From Bacteroidota bacterium (GTDB lineage: Bacteria; Bacteroidota; Bacteroidia; B-17B0; Aurantibacillaceae): a DNA stretch of 64,000 nucleotides. The notes below the pieces were generated by a model, which saw nothing but the letters and a program-made list of their open reading frames with translations, made no database searches and was not told the origin of the DNA. The position numbers and the translations under genes were made by a program. How positions within the stretch are numbered: position 1 is the stretch's first letter; each line of letters opens with the position of its first letter. The stretch covers positions 62,001-126,000 of the forward strand of contig JAFDYI010000012.1 of NCBI GenBank assembly GCA_018267475.1, written 5' to 3'. This document shows, in pieces, positions 62,930-64,000 of this stretch.

Positions 62930-64000
62930 ATGAAAACATCGCATAAATTAGTAATGGTATCGGCGTTGGTCACCTCGGCTGCTTTTGCCCAGCAAGAAAA
63001 ACCTTTTTTGCCCTGCATTACCGACCACGCTACCGAATATTATTTTCAAACGCATCCGCAAGAAAAAGTGCGTTATGAAAAAGAAATGAAAGAAGCTACG
63101 CTATCGCCTGAATACGCTGCAAAAATGGCAGCGAACAACCAACGTTTAAATGGCAATAATGCCGTACAAAACGCTACATCATGGCCATTGGATACCATAC
63201 CGGTAGTGTTTCATATTTTGCACATGGGCGGGCCTGAAAACGTACCTAACTCTTACATATACCAAGCCTTGGCAGAGGTAAACCGCGTGCATACCAAAAC
63301 CATTCCGGATACAGCGGGAATAAGCCCCCTTTTTAAAGGGGTATCAGGAGCCAACAACTATGTGTTTCAATTAGCTACTAAAGACCCCAGCGGTAATTGC
63401 ACCAATGGTATTTTACATTATTACGATGCCAATACGAATTGGAGCCAAACAAACCCCGGCTATAATTATACATGGGATAGAACAAAGTACCTAAACGTAT
63501 ATATCGTAAAAGAAATTTGCCAAAGCACGGCCCCTTGCAGCCAAAGTGGGGGTATTGTAGTAGGCTATACGTACTTGCCCGGCACGGTATCATCGGCATA
63601 CGATGCTATTGTATATAACTATCAGTTTTTAACCGGAACTAACGCGCGCTCTTTAGCTCATGAATTTGGGCATTGGTTGGGCTTGAGCCACACCTTTGGC
63701 AGCACCAACAGCCCGGGCACTTGTATGAGCGGTGGCAACAGCGACGACTTTTTAGCTACTAACCCTCCGTCTGTAGCTTGCGTGGGGGTAACTGATGACA
63801 CCCCAAAATATTACGGGGCGTTTAGCACCTGTCCTTCAAGCAGTTCCAATTCGTGTGATGTGAGCAATACAGCCAACGTACAAAATATTATGGATTACTC
63901 TTCATGCCCTAAAAACTTTACATGGGGACAAATACAACGCATGCACAACATTATGAACTCTACCGTAGCAAATAGAAAAAATGTAACAAGTGCTGCTAAT
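62930..64000 (+). CDS. Pappalysin-like (M43) secreted metalloprotease, C-terminus beyond window
   Basis: The plus strand is open from ATG 62930 to the window end (357 codons). A signal peptide (SALVTSAAFAQ) and a propeptide lead to a catalytic domain with zinc motif HEFGHWLGLSH near residue 245, paired Cys residues and Met-turn NIMDYSSC near 320, as in M43 cytophagalysins. TWGQIQRMHNIMNS follows. Such proteins normally carry a T9SS sorting domain at the end, which would lie outside the window. Confidence 0.93.
   Translation, partial: MKTSHKLVMVSALVTSAAFAQQEKPFLPCITDHATEYYFQTHPQEKVRYEKEMKEATLSPEYAAKMAANNQRLNGNNAVQNATSWPLDTIPVVFHILHMGGPENVPNSYIYQALAEVNRVHTKTIPDTAGISPLFKGVSGANNYVFQLATKDPSGNCTNGILHYYDANTNWSQTNPGYNYTWDRTKYLNVYIVKEICQSTAPCSQSGGIVVGYTYLPGTVSSAYDAIVYNYQFLTGTNARSLAHEFGHWLGLSHTFGSTNSPGTCMSGGNSDDFLATNPPSVACVGVTDDTPKYYGAFSTCPSSSSNSCDVSNTANVQNIMDYSSCPKNFTWGQIQRMHNIMNSTVANRKNVTSAAN

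Overview
The window comes from a low-GC member of the Bacteroidota, probably near the Chitinophagales/Sphingobacteriales, although no 16S gene is present to fix this. The evidence is type IX secretion (T9SS) C-terminal domains, a PorE-like OmpA protein, the futalosine-route menaquinone enzyme MqnA, an S46 peptidase, and many TAnnTTTG promoter -7 boxes. Most of it is ordinary chromosome: housekeeping genes in short operons mixed with exported proteins. No rRNA, CRISPR array or intact insertion sequence was seen.

Layout. 1-3.3 kb: an edge-truncated Crp/Fnr regulator, a lipoprotein, a 37-residue Lys/Ala histone-like peptide, then a decayed island. The island lies on the 3' side of tRNA-Lys and holds a broken P-loop ATPase, an intact higBA toxin-antitoxin pair with a clear palindromic operator, and a frameshifted small ORF. 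3.4-12.6 kb: an SGNH-like protein, a DUF2306 membrane protein, mqnA, DUF3467, purN, lgt, ybaB, a ComM-type ATPase, a SpoIIE-type phosphatase, a lipoprotein and def. 12.8-24 kb: two very large T9SS surface proteins flanking tsaB, ruvB and rimO. 24-36 kb: mqo, a cell-wall glucosaminidase, aroQ, a TPR-SpoIIE phosphatase with the 3' stub of another copy just upstream, ligA, yebC, yidD, hldD and an S46 dipeptidyl peptidase. 36.3-42.2 kb: a four-gene plus-strand run headed by an orphan MukB-like SMC ATPase, followed by yajQ, a small basic exported protein and a dicarboxylate symporter. 42-50 kb: a CoA-transferase B subunit, an isolated nuoJK pair, an amidohydrolase, a KdnA-like sugar aminotransferase, a FAH-family enzyme with ribE, and a SurA-like chaperone operon. 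51-64 kb: tRNA-Pro, glyS, mpl, a TPR protein with a PorE-like OmpA protein, two metzincin-type proteases, a T9SS cargo protein, and DUF177-rpmF.

Themes. The envelope dominates: Lgt, Mpl, HldD, a KdnA-like enzyme, SurA-like folding factors, a PorE-like T9SS part and at least three T9SS cargo proteins. Respiration and menaquinone are represented by mqnA, mqo and nuoJK, and possibly by the amidohydrolase as an aminofutalosine deaminase.

The least ordinary parts are the decayed tRNA-Lys island, the orphan MukB-like gene with mutually exclusive hairpins in its leader, the SpoIIE gene stub, and a yidD gene separated from an upstream small ORF by a single in-frame TAG. I did not find a multi-gene system that I can confidently call new. 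The SMC-headed run is the best candidate.
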